Assembly (NCBI GenBank): GCA_008933995.1
Contig: WARS01000027.1
Location: forward strand, 1,701,001 to 1,765,000
Origin: Datnioides undecimradiatus
Lineage: Eukaryota; Chordata; Actinopteri; Lobotiformes; Datnioididae
Length of the DNA: 64,000 nt
Direction: 5' to 3'
Positions 9,701 to 21,739 of the stretch are shown piece by piece. The notes beneath the pieces are model-generated. The model worked only from the letters and a program-made list of their open reading frames with translations. It did no database searches and was not told the origin of the DNA. Within the stretch, counting starts at the first letter, position 1, and the number at the start of each line of letters is the position of its first letter. Both the position numbers and the translations under genes were made by a program.

Positions 9701-12700
9701 GTGCAGCTTACAAAAAGCAGATGTGAAGCTGGCCTCATTGCTGCAGCAGTAGCGTGAACAGTATTTGGGTTAAAGAGGAGTTTCTGGGTGCAGAGTGGGA
9801 TCGACACCATGTGCATGACCAACAAAAGGTTTAGAAACGTAAATATATCAATAAAAAACGACAACAGAGAGTTAGCGTCACTTTGGGAATAATGTTTTAA
9901 ATTGTCATTTTTGACACTCTGTCTCTGTTGTGCTACAGTCTGGGCCTTGAAACACAACCACAGTACTGTAAACATGATGATAATATGATGATAATTAATA
10001 AAACTCTGTATCTTAAGGTCATTCACTTGTTATGATGTATAAAACTCTGCTCTTGTGCCACATTATTAAAGTAAACATCTACTAATATTCTAATTTACAA
10101 TTTATATCAAATTTGTATGTATAATATCAATATGTAAGGGGCTTTCACAATAGTTACCGACAGTTTCTGGTGTTCCTAAACGCAGCACGGTTCGCTAACA
10201 AGCAAAACAACATGCGCTGTGTGTCTGATGTTCGGGTCTGCGTGAAGGCATGGCTGCATTTTCACTCTGTTACAGTGACGTTTGAGTAGAGCTGATACTT
10301 TCTGGGCATTTTTCCTGAAACGTGTAAGCTGAAGATGCTGCTGGGATGAGCTGTTTAACATGTTTCATACCAAAACATAGCAACAAAAGATGATCGACAG
10401 GATACAAAGTGATGAATCTGTGTTTAACTAAACAGGTGAAGTGCATGAACGACTTTCATGTTGAGAGTTTTGTTCGAGTATTATCAAGGAGCTGAGATGG
10501 TGCTGTGTTTGAGAGCTAAGAAAGTCCACTAGAACATCTTCAACATGGTACCTTCAGATGCCTCAGGTGTTAATGGAAAACAGAAACCCATAAGATGAGA
10601 TGAACACTACTTTTGCAAAGGTCTGTGTCGGACTGGGTCGAGAGAAGAACGACTGAAGATGTGAACCTGTTGTTGACGCATGTATGTGGGAAACTAAAGG
10701 CATCACAGAGGAGGAACTTCATGACATCTTCTCAAAGCTACAGTCTTCAGGAACAAACTGGACTTTCAGCAGACTTTACTCACAGTGAGAAGCTGCTGGC
10801 TGACTTTGACGTGACACGGTCAATCTGAGATGATGCGCTCGCATCTGGGTAACCACCAAGGCCTGCAGCTGCCAGATCCCAGATCAGAGGCAAGCCAGGC
10901 AGGATCATCTCCCACATCGAGGCAGGGAAGGACGGAGGATGAGCTGCCAAACCCTGACAAGCTGATGAAGAGTTGGAGTTGGAGGTTGCCAACCTGAGTT
11001 GAACCTGAAAGACAGTTGCATTAATATCTGTGAAGCCCCACTCTACTCTCAACTAGGTCTTCACGGGCATAACTAGCCAAACTCCATGTGGGTGATGTCT
11101 TAACGACAGCAGGAGTTAACTTTCTGAGCCAGAACCAAACTCTCAATTGTCCGTTGATGCTTTGTAAGAGAAAACCCATGACGAAAGTCCACGAGATTGC
11201 ATTTGGCAAGACTTTAAAGAGTCCAGGAGGACACCTGGGCCTTTCCCTGCAGACCAGTCAAGATCATTGGTTCTCCTTAAAGGGAGTCTCTAAGGAGCCG
11301 GACATTTCGGTATTTTTCATCGACCAGTAAAACTCCCTAAAATGTAAAAACACAATGCCATGGATCAGTAAAAGTTTTGGACCTCTAGCAAACTCATTTT
11401 GTTAAATTGTTGTCTTGTCTTTAGATGCCACCATGTCCTTACACCCAAACCTTGCAAATCCAGCTTCCTGAAACTAATTGTTTCTGTTCTTTAGAGAAAA
11501 GGTGGAGGACCCCTGGTTTCAGTTGTCAGCTGCTAAAACAAGGTGGATGCTGGGTTTGTATAGGTACTCATAAGGGTTTTCATGGGTTGGTCCTAATTAG
11601 CTTTGCACAAATATATATCAATATCAGCACCAAATGAGCAATGCACTATACCTTTAATACAAGGCTCATATAAACCAGAGGGTACAGTCCATTTTCAGTC
11701 AACTGTGTGTGTTTGTGTCTCGGGCTCTGCTTCTCTGGCCTCAGCTCTCAAGTCTATCAAGTCAATCTCAAGAGCTGCAATCATCCAGGAGACTCAGGGG
11801 TGATGTTGCTGCTTGGACTGCACTGAGAAATCAACACCGGAGACAGGACGCCATCAAATATGAACTGACAACTGCAAACGTTGTATCTGTCACACTGAAG
11901 TATAGAGTGTTGGATGATGTTGACAAGGCGTATGAGTGCAGTTGTATGGAAAATATCTAAAAAGTGATGATTCTGTATTTGTTCCTTCCTTCATGGTGGA
12001 CAGCAAAGGCTGAAACCTGGTTTGCTGAAATGTCTGAAGATCACAGTCAATCTGAGCATGGGTAGAGAACATCACGCGCCTAATTAGCCTCAATCAATTT
12101 ACTGTGAACACGTCATGAGAAAAGACAGAAAGCTCATCAACAATTCCATCCAAAGCTAAAAAGCATCTGTCAGCTATAAAAGACAAAGGTCTGTCAGTCA
12201 GCAATTTGATTCGTGAGTGCCAACCGTTCAAAGCACCATGAGATGACAGAGCTCCTAATTGGCTAATTCCTCTGGGCATGAAGTGCAGCAGTGTCGGTCA
12301 AAGTCATATATCTAATAAAGACCCTGGGGGCAAAGTCTAACCTTATCTCTACTGAAGGTGTGTAGCTGTGTCAACAACAAAGGCTTTAAGTAAAGCCCCT
12401 CTTGCTGTAAATATGCTTAAATTTAACAGCTGGATTATTTATTAACCCAAACCAGCCAATGAAGCTGTACATTAGCTGTTAGCTAGCTAAGAATGGACTG
12501 AACTTGAAACTCACGGGAGACTCTGATTCCTTATGCTGTTTTCTTCTTGTTTCTAGACATCTACAAAGAAAACTCTTTCAGTCTTGAGATAATTTAAGTA
12601 TTTTTCATTTGTTGTAGCTTGCTAATGTGTAGCAGTCAAAAACTATGAAAATGTCAGTAGTTTTGCACAATTTTTGACTAAATCAAACCTAAAATTATTG

Positions 12701-13598
12701 GTTTTATATGTAAAAATGACATAGTGTCCTAATTTTGTATTTTTTTTAATAAAAATCACATTTATTGTGCTTTTTGTTTGTTCACTGGTTGGATCCAAGC
12801 TAGCGGTTTCCTTTTTTTCTGTCTTTTTGCCAAGCTAAGCTAACAAGCTGCTAGCTGTAGCTTCATATACACGGTACAGGCATGAGGCTGGTATCAATCT
12901 TTTCTTTTGACACTAAGAAAGAAGGCAATTAAAGTTGAACTATTCAGCTCCAGGAAAACTGAAGCTGCAGTTCAGAGGATTTGAGCAGACACAATGTGAA
13001 ACCATCCCGCGTCTCCACTCCGTCGAGCTCTTGCATCAAACCCACAATGGCAGCAGCAGAAGGAGTCGGTTGCCCTGCGTAACCTCACGCCTCGTAGGCG
13101 CTCGCTTTGCCAAGACCCCGGATCCCTCTCAACACAACATGTCCTCTCCAGCACTTCGTGGCCCCAGAGCAGAGCGCCCTCGGTCTCAGGTTCATCCTCA
13201 GCACTGCCTAACTGTGATATTCAACCATCTCGACAACACTCTGCATCATGAGCTGGAAGAAATGGTGTTTCTTTTCTCTCCTACCGTTCATCAACGGTGA
13301 GGGCAATCAAGGTTTTGGAAACTTATCACAAGTTCCCCCTGCTGAATCAGGGTTTCACCGTCTAACAGCCAAGCCAATGGGAGCGCCTTCTCTTTGAAAT
13401 GAAGTATCATTGGCCAACGTCTCTCTTTGTATTATGTTGAAAGGTTAACATGAGGTTTCGTCCTGTTAGCAGCTACAGTGTGACGCACATCAACAGATCT
13501 TCAAACTAAACAAACTACATCTGCTGCTAAAGACCATTAGCTAAGGTTCAAAGCTCCAGCCTCTGTGAATTTGTACTTGAGCAAAATCCTGTTTTGAC
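9701..13598. other. Non-coding stretch, no gene seen
   Basis: About 3.9 kb without a supportable gene. Short open frames are scattered on both strands, the longest 125 codons at 9649-10026, partly translating the TG repeat. None has a domain or a convincing splice context. The segment around 12990-13180 is CpG-rich, but its 121-codon frame (12935-13300) is not recognisable. Confidence 0.4.
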
Positions 13599-13875
13599 CT
13601 AAATGCTAACATCACCTAGCTAACATTCTCACACTGACAAGCTAACTGGCGGTTAATAATAAATTAATATGTTAGCATGCTAACATTAGCACTAAACACA
13701 AAGTACAGCTGAGGTTTCCTTGATTAGTTTTGCAGGTTTTGGGTCATAAACCAAAGTGTTGGACGTGTTTAACTGTTGACGATAAAAGAAAAAACAAAAA
13801 CATATGATTTCACTTTTAGGGCTCATCCTCTGGGGAACATGAATGTCTGTTCATTGCTAAAGACACTGCAGGTCT
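13599..13875 (+). repeat. Teleost dispersed repeat, copy 1 (mate at 36.2 kb)
   Basis: The block runs TTAGCATGCTAACATTAGCA, then CTAAACACAAAGTACAGCTG, then a GGTCATAAACCAAAGT segment, and ends TCATCCTCTGGGGAACATGA followed by ATGTCTG. This ordered set is a repeat I recognise from many percomorph fish sequences. A second, differently decayed copy is at 36204-36560. It is non-coding, its class is unknown to me, and parts of the usual consensus are missing. Confidence 0.65.
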
Positions 13876-14284
13876 AATAAACCAAACTTGATTATTACAA
13901 GTTAAACATATTGTTTAATCAACACAAAGCAAATGATTTTGGTGTCTTTGTGACAATAAATTGTGCTTTTTATTTAATTCAATCATAAAAACTGTAATTT
14001 ACAGCTAAATGTGCAGCATTTGTGATTAAATGTGTTGAATTATCGGCTCCTTGTTCAATGCAGATTGGTCCTGGATCAACAGGTGGAGAACAGACTTTGA
14101 TGGTTTTAAAACCCAGTCACTGTTTTATTGGGGGGTGTAACGGTGGATGAAGGAGGCTGCCGCGATGCTACGCTGCTGCTGGTTAATACAGCTCGATTTC
14201 AGCAGCAGAAACCTGATTATTTGACTGTGTAAACCTTCAACCGGGTTTAAAAAGGCTTTATTAAGTGTGTGTGAAAGCCTCGCG

Positions 14285-14530
14285 CACATTCACTCTGCTT
14301 CACACACACATATACACATACCCATGTTCATCTTGTACTGGTAATCCAAACTACAGAGAGCTGCTGGTGTGTGTTCGTTTGACTATATCTGTGTGTGTGT
14401 GTGTGTGAGCTCCAGGGTAAATAGTGTCTGATTTGTACTGTGACTCTGCAGCCTTCAAATCTATTTTCTCTCAATGTCACAGACTCTGTTTGTGTGTGTG
14501 CGTGCGTGTGTGTGTGCGTGTGTGTTCAGG
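14285..14530. repeat. Short CA/TG-rich microsatellites
   Basis: Short arrays at about 14300-14320 (CA), 14390-14407 (TG) and 14490-14525 (TG with CG interruptions). No gene surrounds them. Confidence 0.7.
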
Positions 14531-14820
14531 GCTTCATGTCAGGTTATAATCCTGTCAGGCTCAGAAACCTGAACTGACATGAACAAGAGAGAGAGAAATG
14601 AATGACAGCCTCACCCTCTCTCTCTCTCTCTCTTGCTCTTGCTCTGGGGTAACCATGGTAACAGGCCTGTCTTTGTCGCCACGGCTGCAGGTTGGAAACC
14701 GACTGCCTCTGTGCCCTTGAGCAAAAAGAGTCTCCAAGGTTAAGAAACAAGCAGACGACAGAAGCAGAATAAGAAGAAAGGAGCCTTTCATAAATTCTCT
14801 GACTCTGATATTTGATGTTT

Positions 14821-16420
14821 TATCAAACTAAACAATGAAACCAACAGAAATATCAAACTGAAGACTCTAAAAACAGAAAGAAAGATCAAGGTAACGACCA
14901 AAAGAATCAACGCGCAGTAATACAGAAAAATGGCACACGATAAACTAAAGATAATGAAACAGAGACAAAAAGCAGTTTAAAGGACGTCACAGCAACAAAA
15001 ATATCAAGTTAAAGGCCAAAACAGTCACAAAAATCAAAGATCTGTCAACAAAAACTTGAATAAACTATGAAAGAAGAATCTAAAAAAAGTAAATAAAATT
15101 AAATAAAAAACAGACTGTAAAACAGAAAGCTGTATCAAATTAAGAGTAAAGTAGTCATCAAAGTTTATCGGACAGATGCGTAAAATATCAAACTGAAGAC
15201 TGTAAAAATGGACAAGAATTTAAGTACAATCAAAAAAATAAATGCAATATATTAAAACTGACAGACATTTCAAACTAAAGAGTCTAGAACAAGGACAGAA
15301 ATCAGTTTAAAGGGCATAAAACCAACAGAAATATCAAATTAAAAACAGTCACAGAGGTCTTTCTAAAGGCTGTATGGAGGGGTAAACTATCAGACTAAGG
15401 CCAAACACTGAAATACATGATAAGCAAAGAATTAAAAAAAAAAGAAAGTAGGTCAATAAAACTAAAATATTGAACTTAAGACTGAAAAACATAAATAAAT
15501 ACATCAAATTAACGGAGTGCAACTGAGTGAAATATCAAACTAAACACTAACACACACAAAATAAGGATAAAGGACGAATCGAGCAGCAATAACAAAAATA
15601 AAAGGACTCTGAACTCCAGAGAAATAAAAGAAACTCAGGATAACACTAAGATAAATGATGAAGAGAACTTTGGACTGTAAAATAGTGATCTAATTCTATT
15701 TAAAGACCATACAACTGAGGGAAATGTCAAGCTAAAGACTATAAAACATGGACAGAAACATTAACAATTAAACAAATGTCCAAAGAATTAAAGTACAGTG
15801 AAAATAATAAATCAATACCCTAAAACTGACAGAGATATCACACTAAAGGTGTAAAAACCGAGACAAAATTCAATTTAGAGACCATAAAACCCAATGAAAT
15901 GTCAAATTAAAGACTCTAAAAACAGATGGAGACATCAAAATTTGGACTAAAAATGGCAAAAATGTCAAACGGAAGCATAACGGAGACACAGAATAACTAA
16001 TAAAGGACTGTACACGCCAAAAAAATATAAAAAAGACAACTCTAAAGAAATGTCAAATGTAAAACTGACACAAAAATCCAATTAAGGACCTCACAGCCAA
16101 GAGAAAAATCAAACTAAAGACGCTTTAAAGACACAAACTGACAAATTAAACACTAAGAATTTAAAAAAAGTATTAATATCAAACTAACTGACATAAAAAC
16201 ATCAATTTAAAGACTCTTAAACTGAGAGAAACATCAAGCTAAATCATTAAAACAAACGTCAAACCACAGAATCTGAAACAGACAAAATGAAACAGAGAAA
16301 TATTAAAGTGACGGCTTTGAAAACGGAAAAGTGGACCGGCAGAAATATCAAACTAATAACTCCAAAACTGACAGAAACATCAAAGTTTGGGGCCGTGAAG
16401 GCGGCAGAGATGAGGAGAGA
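14821..16420 (+). repeat. 1.6-kb highly degenerate A-rich tandem array
   Basis: Throughout this stretch the plus strand repeats loose versions of CAGAAATATCAAACTAAAG followed by ACTCTAAAAACTGA, at irregular spacing of roughly 40-60 bp. The words ATATCAAA, TAAAGAC and TAAAAC recur dozens of times. It looks like an old minisatellite that has drifted. The plus strand is very poor in G and T. No open frame of note crosses it. Confidence 0.7.
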
Positions 16421-16506
16421 CGACGGAGGAAGAGACAGGAGATCTAATCAGAGCCGATCAGAACGACGGACGGCAGCAACAAATAAGAGTCAAGTCAGAA
16501 ATGTCT

Positions 16507-16584
16507 CTCCTCTCGTCGGCTCCAATGACTCGTTTTGGTTTGTGTTGTAATAAAAGGTTTGTGAAGCCTGCTATTCTGCTGCTG

Positions 16585-16623
<39 letters not shown>

Positions 16624-16749
16624 ATTAACATATCAATGGTTTCCCTTCTGATGGCGTCCTCCCACTTCTTCTCTGCCTTTATGCCGGGACGTAATTGTGG
16701 TTGATTATCAGAGGAGCAGTCATCCACACACACACACACACACACACAG
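16507..16749 (+). repeat. Inverted-pair element, copy A (mate at 46.03-46.34 kb, minus strand)
   Basis: Ordered landmarks shared with the reverse complement of 46031-46343 are CCTCTCG, TGTTGTAATAAAAGGTT, CTATTCT, GCTGTC, a (GT)n array (16587-16622 here), CATTA-CATATCAAT, CCCACTTCTTC, GGGACGTAATTGTGG, TGATTATCAGA-GAGCA, and an outer (CA)n array (to 16749). The unique parts match at roughly 75-80% by eye. It has no coding capacity. It could be an old dispersed element or an inverted local duplication of a regulatory sequence. Confidence 0.8.
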
Positions 16750-17374
16750 GGGATGTGAGTCAGAGCAGGTAAATAAAATCGGTTCAGTGAACACAGAGAT
16801 TTGAATAAAAAGGGCAGAAGAAGAAGGTGCAGAGCGTTCGGCGTGACCGTTTCGCTGTTTGCGGCCACTTGGGGGCAGCAGAGAGGAGCTGGACCATGAC
16901 GTGTCACCACCGAAGAAACGTAAAATGTTTGTTTACGCTTTCAGGGGTTTTAAAGCAACAAGGTCATTCGTTCAGATTCATGTTTGTGTCCACTGATGCA
17001 GTGTAACTTAACCGCTCGCTTTTAGCTCAGTTTTTGGTCTCCACCAACTCCTCTCACTCTTTTGTCTGAACCAGTTTATGGTTTGCCTGCATGTGTTGGA
17101 CCCTGTCTTCTGGGTTTGACCCTCACCTGTCCCTCTACTTTGTTGTTGACAATGAAGTCCCAACCCGGCTCCAAACTCTGACTCAAAATCACTTTGACCA
17201 CGGGTGTTTTGTTACCCTGTTAGCATCAGCTGTAACAGACAGATCTGGATATGGACCCAAGCAGCAGATGGGCTGTGTCTTTTATTGTCCTGGACCTTCA
17301 AGGCTGTTTTGTAGGGAAGCGTCCTCTAAGCCTCAGATTCAAGGGGTGTTAAGTAAGTCCTTAACCCACCATCT
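16750..17374. other. Non-coding stretch, no gene seen
   Basis: Unique-looking sequence. The 112-codon plus-strand frame at 17091-17429 has no recognisable domain and runs into the repeat that follows. Confidence 0.4.
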
Positions 17375-17745
17375 AAGCCAGTATCCTAGCTTCCAGCTAA
17401 CATCCAAGTCTATCAGCCTCCGGCCTTAATTCCAGCCTGCTCGTCTTCAATCTGGACACTTAGCTTGTTAGCCTCCAGCCTGCATCCGAGCCTACAAGCC
17501 ATTAGCCTTCACACCAGCATGCTAGCCTCCAGCCTGGTAGCATCCAGACTGGACTTTAGCCTGCAGGCCTGCAGCTTGCTAGTCCCACTCTACTAACTTC
17601 CAGCCTTAATTTTAGCCTGTTAGCCTCTGGTCTGGACCTTTACCTGCTAGTCTCTAACCTGGATCTTTGCCTGCTAGCCTGCAGTTTGTAACCTAATCTG
17701 CTAGCCTGTAGCATGCTAGACTCCGGCTTCGGCTTATGACCCAGC
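17375..17745 (+). repeat. Degenerate tandem array of AGCCTGCTAGCCTCCAGCCT type
   Basis: Variants of TTAGCCTGCTAGCCTCCAG recur at irregular 20-40 bp spacing. It is a drifted minisatellite like the ones at 14.8-16.4 and 18.5-19.1 kb but with its own unit. Confidence 0.7.
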
Positions 17746-18530
17746 AACCCGCCTGCCACTGAACTGTTCCAGTAGCCTCCCTGACTTCCTGCAGTCATCT
17801 GTCAAAGGTATTTACCTACCTAGCTTCACCTGTTTCTGGGAAGGCCACAGAAGAAGCCATCATGTCTACCATCAGAGCAGTTTCTGCTTCAACAATAAGA
17901 CACATTCTGCTGTTGTCCTTGTGACTGATACGCTTCAGATGTTGTTGACACGTTGAGCTGAGTGCTTTCACCAGTATGTCAAAACTCATCAGTATGCGTT
18001 TTTGCTGTTGTGGGAAACAGCAGCTGAATTGTCTTCAGCAAGAAACGGACAATTCAAAGTTTTATTAAAAAAGCCATCTACAGGCTGAAAAACAGACTTT
18101 AATGGAACAAATGTTTTGGTAAAATGCTCTGTCACCTCGTTTGCGCACTAAATGTAATGACATGAGGTAATAAAATATGCTAACACTCCCTGTAAACATG
18201 CATATTTATATACAATGCATGAATGTGATCATATGGCAGTGACAAGTTGTGCAAGTTAGTGACGTTTACTCTTTAAGCTGCTCATAAATATTCAACTTAC
18301 TAATGCAGAGTAAGGAAAACGTGGGAGGCTAAAAATGTGGGAATAAAACCAAAGAAACAGGATCAGTGACTTTTAAAACTTTTAAAAGTCTTTAAAACTT
18401 TTAAAAGTCCAACAAATTCGAACAAATTGAATCATAAAAATGTGAAATTATTGTTAGAAAACTGAATTAGCGAGTTTTAAAGTATCAGTTGAACCTCTAT
18501 TGATAATCAGCGGCAGTTTTCAGTTTCGTT
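17746..18530. other. Non-coding stretch with a small TTTTAAAA palindromic tandem
   Basis: No gene is seen. At 18369-18410 the block ACTTTTAAAACTTTTAAAAG is duplicated in tandem. It contains the perfect palindrome ACTTTTAAAAGT and could fold on itself. Confidence 0.5.
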
Positions 18531-19085
18531 TCATGCATCTTTGTAATCATTTAGCACCTGCTTATTGTTGTTTTCTGTCTCTTTGCTGTTGATTAGCATC
18601 TAACTGATCATGTACCGATTCCAGTTGCAGAGCATGTTTTTATAGTCATTTAAACAAATCTTTTACATCGTTTTGCATCTTTTTAGGTGTTTAGACTTTG
18701 TTTAGCATCTCTGCTGTGGTTTTGTAGTCGTTTCACATCTCTGCCATTATCCTGCTTCACTTCATAGTCATTTTGTGTCTTTTTGCAGTCGTTAGCATCT
18801 TATTGAAGATGTTTTGTTGAACAGAGATGTTTTGTTGAGCTGTTGAACATGTTTTTGTAGTTGTTTGTCTCCTTTTGGTTGAGTAACTGTTCAGCATCTC
18901 TGCTGTTTTGTAGTTGTTTTGCATCTCTCTGTTATTGTCCTGCTTCTCTTCGTGGTCAATTTGTGTCTAGCATCGCGTTGTTGCTGTTTTTCGATTTGTT
19001 TGTCAACATTTCATTTCAGATTGCTTGTGTCTCTTTTTAGCCATTTTGCATTTTAAATGTTGTGTTTTTACTCATTTGACGCTTG
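18531..19085 (+). repeat. Degenerate tandem array of TTTGTAGTCGTTTTGCATCT type
   Basis: Loose copies of TTTTGTAGTNGTTTTGCATC with CTCTGCTGTT recur about every 25-45 bp. It resembles a teleost minisatellite built on TTTTGTGTCTTTTTGTAGTC. A short piece of the same type occurs in the trhde intron at about 60340-60435. Confidence 0.65.
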
Positions 19086-19440
19086 CAAAACTCTCTCATA
19101 GGATGGGAAAATTAAAAGAACAGATCTGAAACATGTCTTCCAGCAGGGAAAATTAATAGCTTTCTGAGCAAATGAGTTTAGTTTAGAAACTGCTCAAAGT
19201 GATTGTTCAGGGTTCATGATATTAAACCGCACGTAATTTGCAAAAACAATCATGCGCGGCATGACGTTGCCAGTAAATTAACTGGTAAAACTAATGTTAT
19301 CATGCATTAACCTGACTACAAACACACAAACACACGAACATTTACCAAGGAGCTATAACACACCATGTGTCCACAGAAGGAAATCAGTTGACTTGCCTTT
19401 TGTGTTGTTTTCTCACTCGTAACTGCAAAAATGTTCTGAA

Positions 19441-19745
19441 ACTCTCATCCCAATGCAACCCACAAAACCGAAAGGCAGGCATGCAGCCAGGTCCATAAAG
19501 ACCATGTTTTTCTTGGTTTTGTGTAGAAGAACCACATACAACACCCCCTGGATGAACTGAAACATTGACCAGAAGCAAGACCAGATCACCAAACATCAGC
19601 GCTGGACCTCAGTGATGCTCAAGTGTCTGATTGGGAACAAATCCCTGCACGTGGGCTCCAAAACCTGCTGGAAACTAGAAGATTGGAGGCTCCAGATGAA
19701 TGCCCAAGGTGTCAGAAAGACACAGCAATCACATATGGAGGTAGT
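19441..19745 (+). mobile_element. Decayed Tc1/mariner-like DNA transposon fragment
   Basis: The plus strand follows the 3' half of a common fish Tc1-like transposase gene in order: a CCAGGTCCATAAAGACCATG segment, a degenerate version of the Trp-rich TTTGGTGTGGAAGAAC stretch, CACATACAACACCCCCTGGA, then AACATCAGCGCTGGACCTCA and CTGCTGGAAAC. In live elements this region encodes the C-terminal part of the DDE catalytic domain around the DLNPIEHLW motif. Here the frame is heavily disrupted and neither terminal inverted repeat is clear, so it is a dead remnant. The assignment rests on recalled element sequences. Confidence 0.6.
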
Positions 19746-20919
19746 GCTCATAATCTGCACTGCTCATTGTTCCATGACCGCAAGTTTTCATAAGAGGCTC
19801 ACATGTGGTCTTCTGTAATGCTTCTGTATGCTCATCTCAAGTCTGGAGTTGTTGACAACGCTGAACATAAACACACATGATCACCACAACAGTATAAAAA
19901 TGGCAGACGGCACATGGCAGAATATATTCACTATATTTAGTTATACGCTATACACGGCTGCTAAAAGTAAATTCAGCCTCTCTCACTTTATCTTTCCTGC
20001 AAATATATGTAGTGTGAATGTGTGTGTGTGTGTGTGTGTGATTGACTATAATTGGCTCCTGCAGGAATTCACCGTTTTCAGCAAATTTCACAACTTTGCA
20101 GAAATCTATTGAGCAGCAACAGACATGACCAATGGCGCGGCTGCTGGAGGTTTTCCACCAATCAGCATGTTTTATTTCTTCACTAACGAGGCTCGTTACC
20201 AAGACAGACAGGTGACACGGAGACATACAGACAGACAGAAGGAGTATCTTCTCCTCATTAAAGTCCAATAAACCCCATGTGAGCGAGCGAGAGGATGAAG
20301 TGTTCTGCTTCATTAGCTGGTCGACCCGTATGGTAAGTAATTAAATATCATGTAGCCCCGCCTCTCTTGTTATCTGGGTCATGTGACTAGCCCAGCAAGA
20401 AGTGGTTAGCACCATTAACACCAGTCCAATTAGGAAGGTCAGGCTGCAATTAAGAGCTGAAAATAGCATGAGAGCAACACACATCAATTGATTAAAAGTT
20501 TTAATTTCTGACTGTTTCTCTCAGCCAACGAGAGCGTCCGGTCGACACATTGGAATGTCGCAACCAATCACAGAGCAAATCTATCAGTGTAATGAACACT
20601 GTGCCGGGTGTGTGTGAGAGTGGGAGTGTGTCATTTCATGGATGTGATTGGCTGCTTTTCTTTCATATTTCCACTGCAGCTTCAGTTCATATGTCACAGT
20701 TTAAACTACCAGGACAACACACACACAGAATCGTGTATTACCATCAAACTGAGGTCCGCTGAAACATCTAGTTTGTTAAAATATACATTCACGAAACCAC
20801 CTGACTGCAACAATTTCAGATTTTCAACATTGATTCGTCTCTCGACATTAGCATTTATATGTCCCAATTAAATGAATAACACTGAAAAATGATTGTGGTT
20901 GACTTAAAAGTCTGGATCC
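19746..20919. other. Non-coding stretch, no gene seen
   Basis: Contains a (TG)n array at about 20019-20040 and otherwise unique sequence. The open frames over it mostly translate the TG array. Confidence 0.4.
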
Positions 20920-21440
20920 AAATCTGTAAATACGCATATAGATCTGTAAATGTGTAGGCAGATCTGTAAGTGTGTACATAGATCTGTAACTGTGAGGACA
21001 AATCTGTAAAAGAGTACATAGATCTGTAAATGTGTCAACGCATCTGTTAATGCGTACTTAGATCTGTAAATGTGTAGACAAATCTGTAAATGTGTATAAA
21101 GATGTGTAAATGTGCAGGCAACTCTGTAAATACATAAATGTGTAGAGCAATCTGTTAGTGTGTAAATAAATCTCTAAATGTGTAGACAAATATGTAAACG
21201 TATACATAGGTCTGTAAATGTGTGTGTAGATCTGTTAGTGTGTAGAGAAATGTTTAAATGCATACATACATCTGAAAATGTGTAGGCAACTCTGTAAATG
21301 GGTACTTAGGTCTGTAAATGTGTGCATAGATCTGTAAATGTGTAGAAAAATTTGTAGACGAGTACATAGATCTGTAAACATGTAGGCAACTCTGTAAATG
21401 TGTGCATAGATCTGTAATAACCCATAAATCTGTGAAAACG
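20920..21440 (+). repeat. ~20-bp minisatellite (ATCTGTAAATGTGTACATAG)
   Basis: About 25 copies of a 20-bp unit, ATCTGTAAATGTGTAnnnAn. The variable part alternates between ACATAG-like and GGCAAC/GACAAA-like forms, so much of the array is a 40-bp dimer. A 71-codon minus-strand frame is a translation of the repeat. Confidence 0.9.
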
Positions 21441-21739
21441 TACAGATCAATGCAGCATGAATATTAAATGTGTCATAACCGAGAGTACATTACTGAGTAC
21501 TTTAAGTAAAGGATACTTCACAAGTGCATCAGTCTCCTTTAAAAACACACACTCGCACACAGGTTAGAGGCTGAGGCTGCAGAGGAAACATCATTTATTC
21601 AATATTCCATTACCTTCTCATTTGAGGCCAGGGACTCATTTATTCTCATCAGGAGGCCGAGAGAGAAACAGGATATTGTGTATTAACTCCATCAGCGTAA
21701 TGATGTGGAGCCTTTATATGAAGTTTGTGATGAAACGCT

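Noticed and set aside
12935-13300. 121-codon plus-strand frame in a CpG-rich patch
   Set aside because: No similarity recognised, and the opposite strand is also open.
16458-16910. 150-codon minus-strand frame
   Set aside because: Runs through the inverted-pair element and its microsatellites; includes a long Thr-His artefact.
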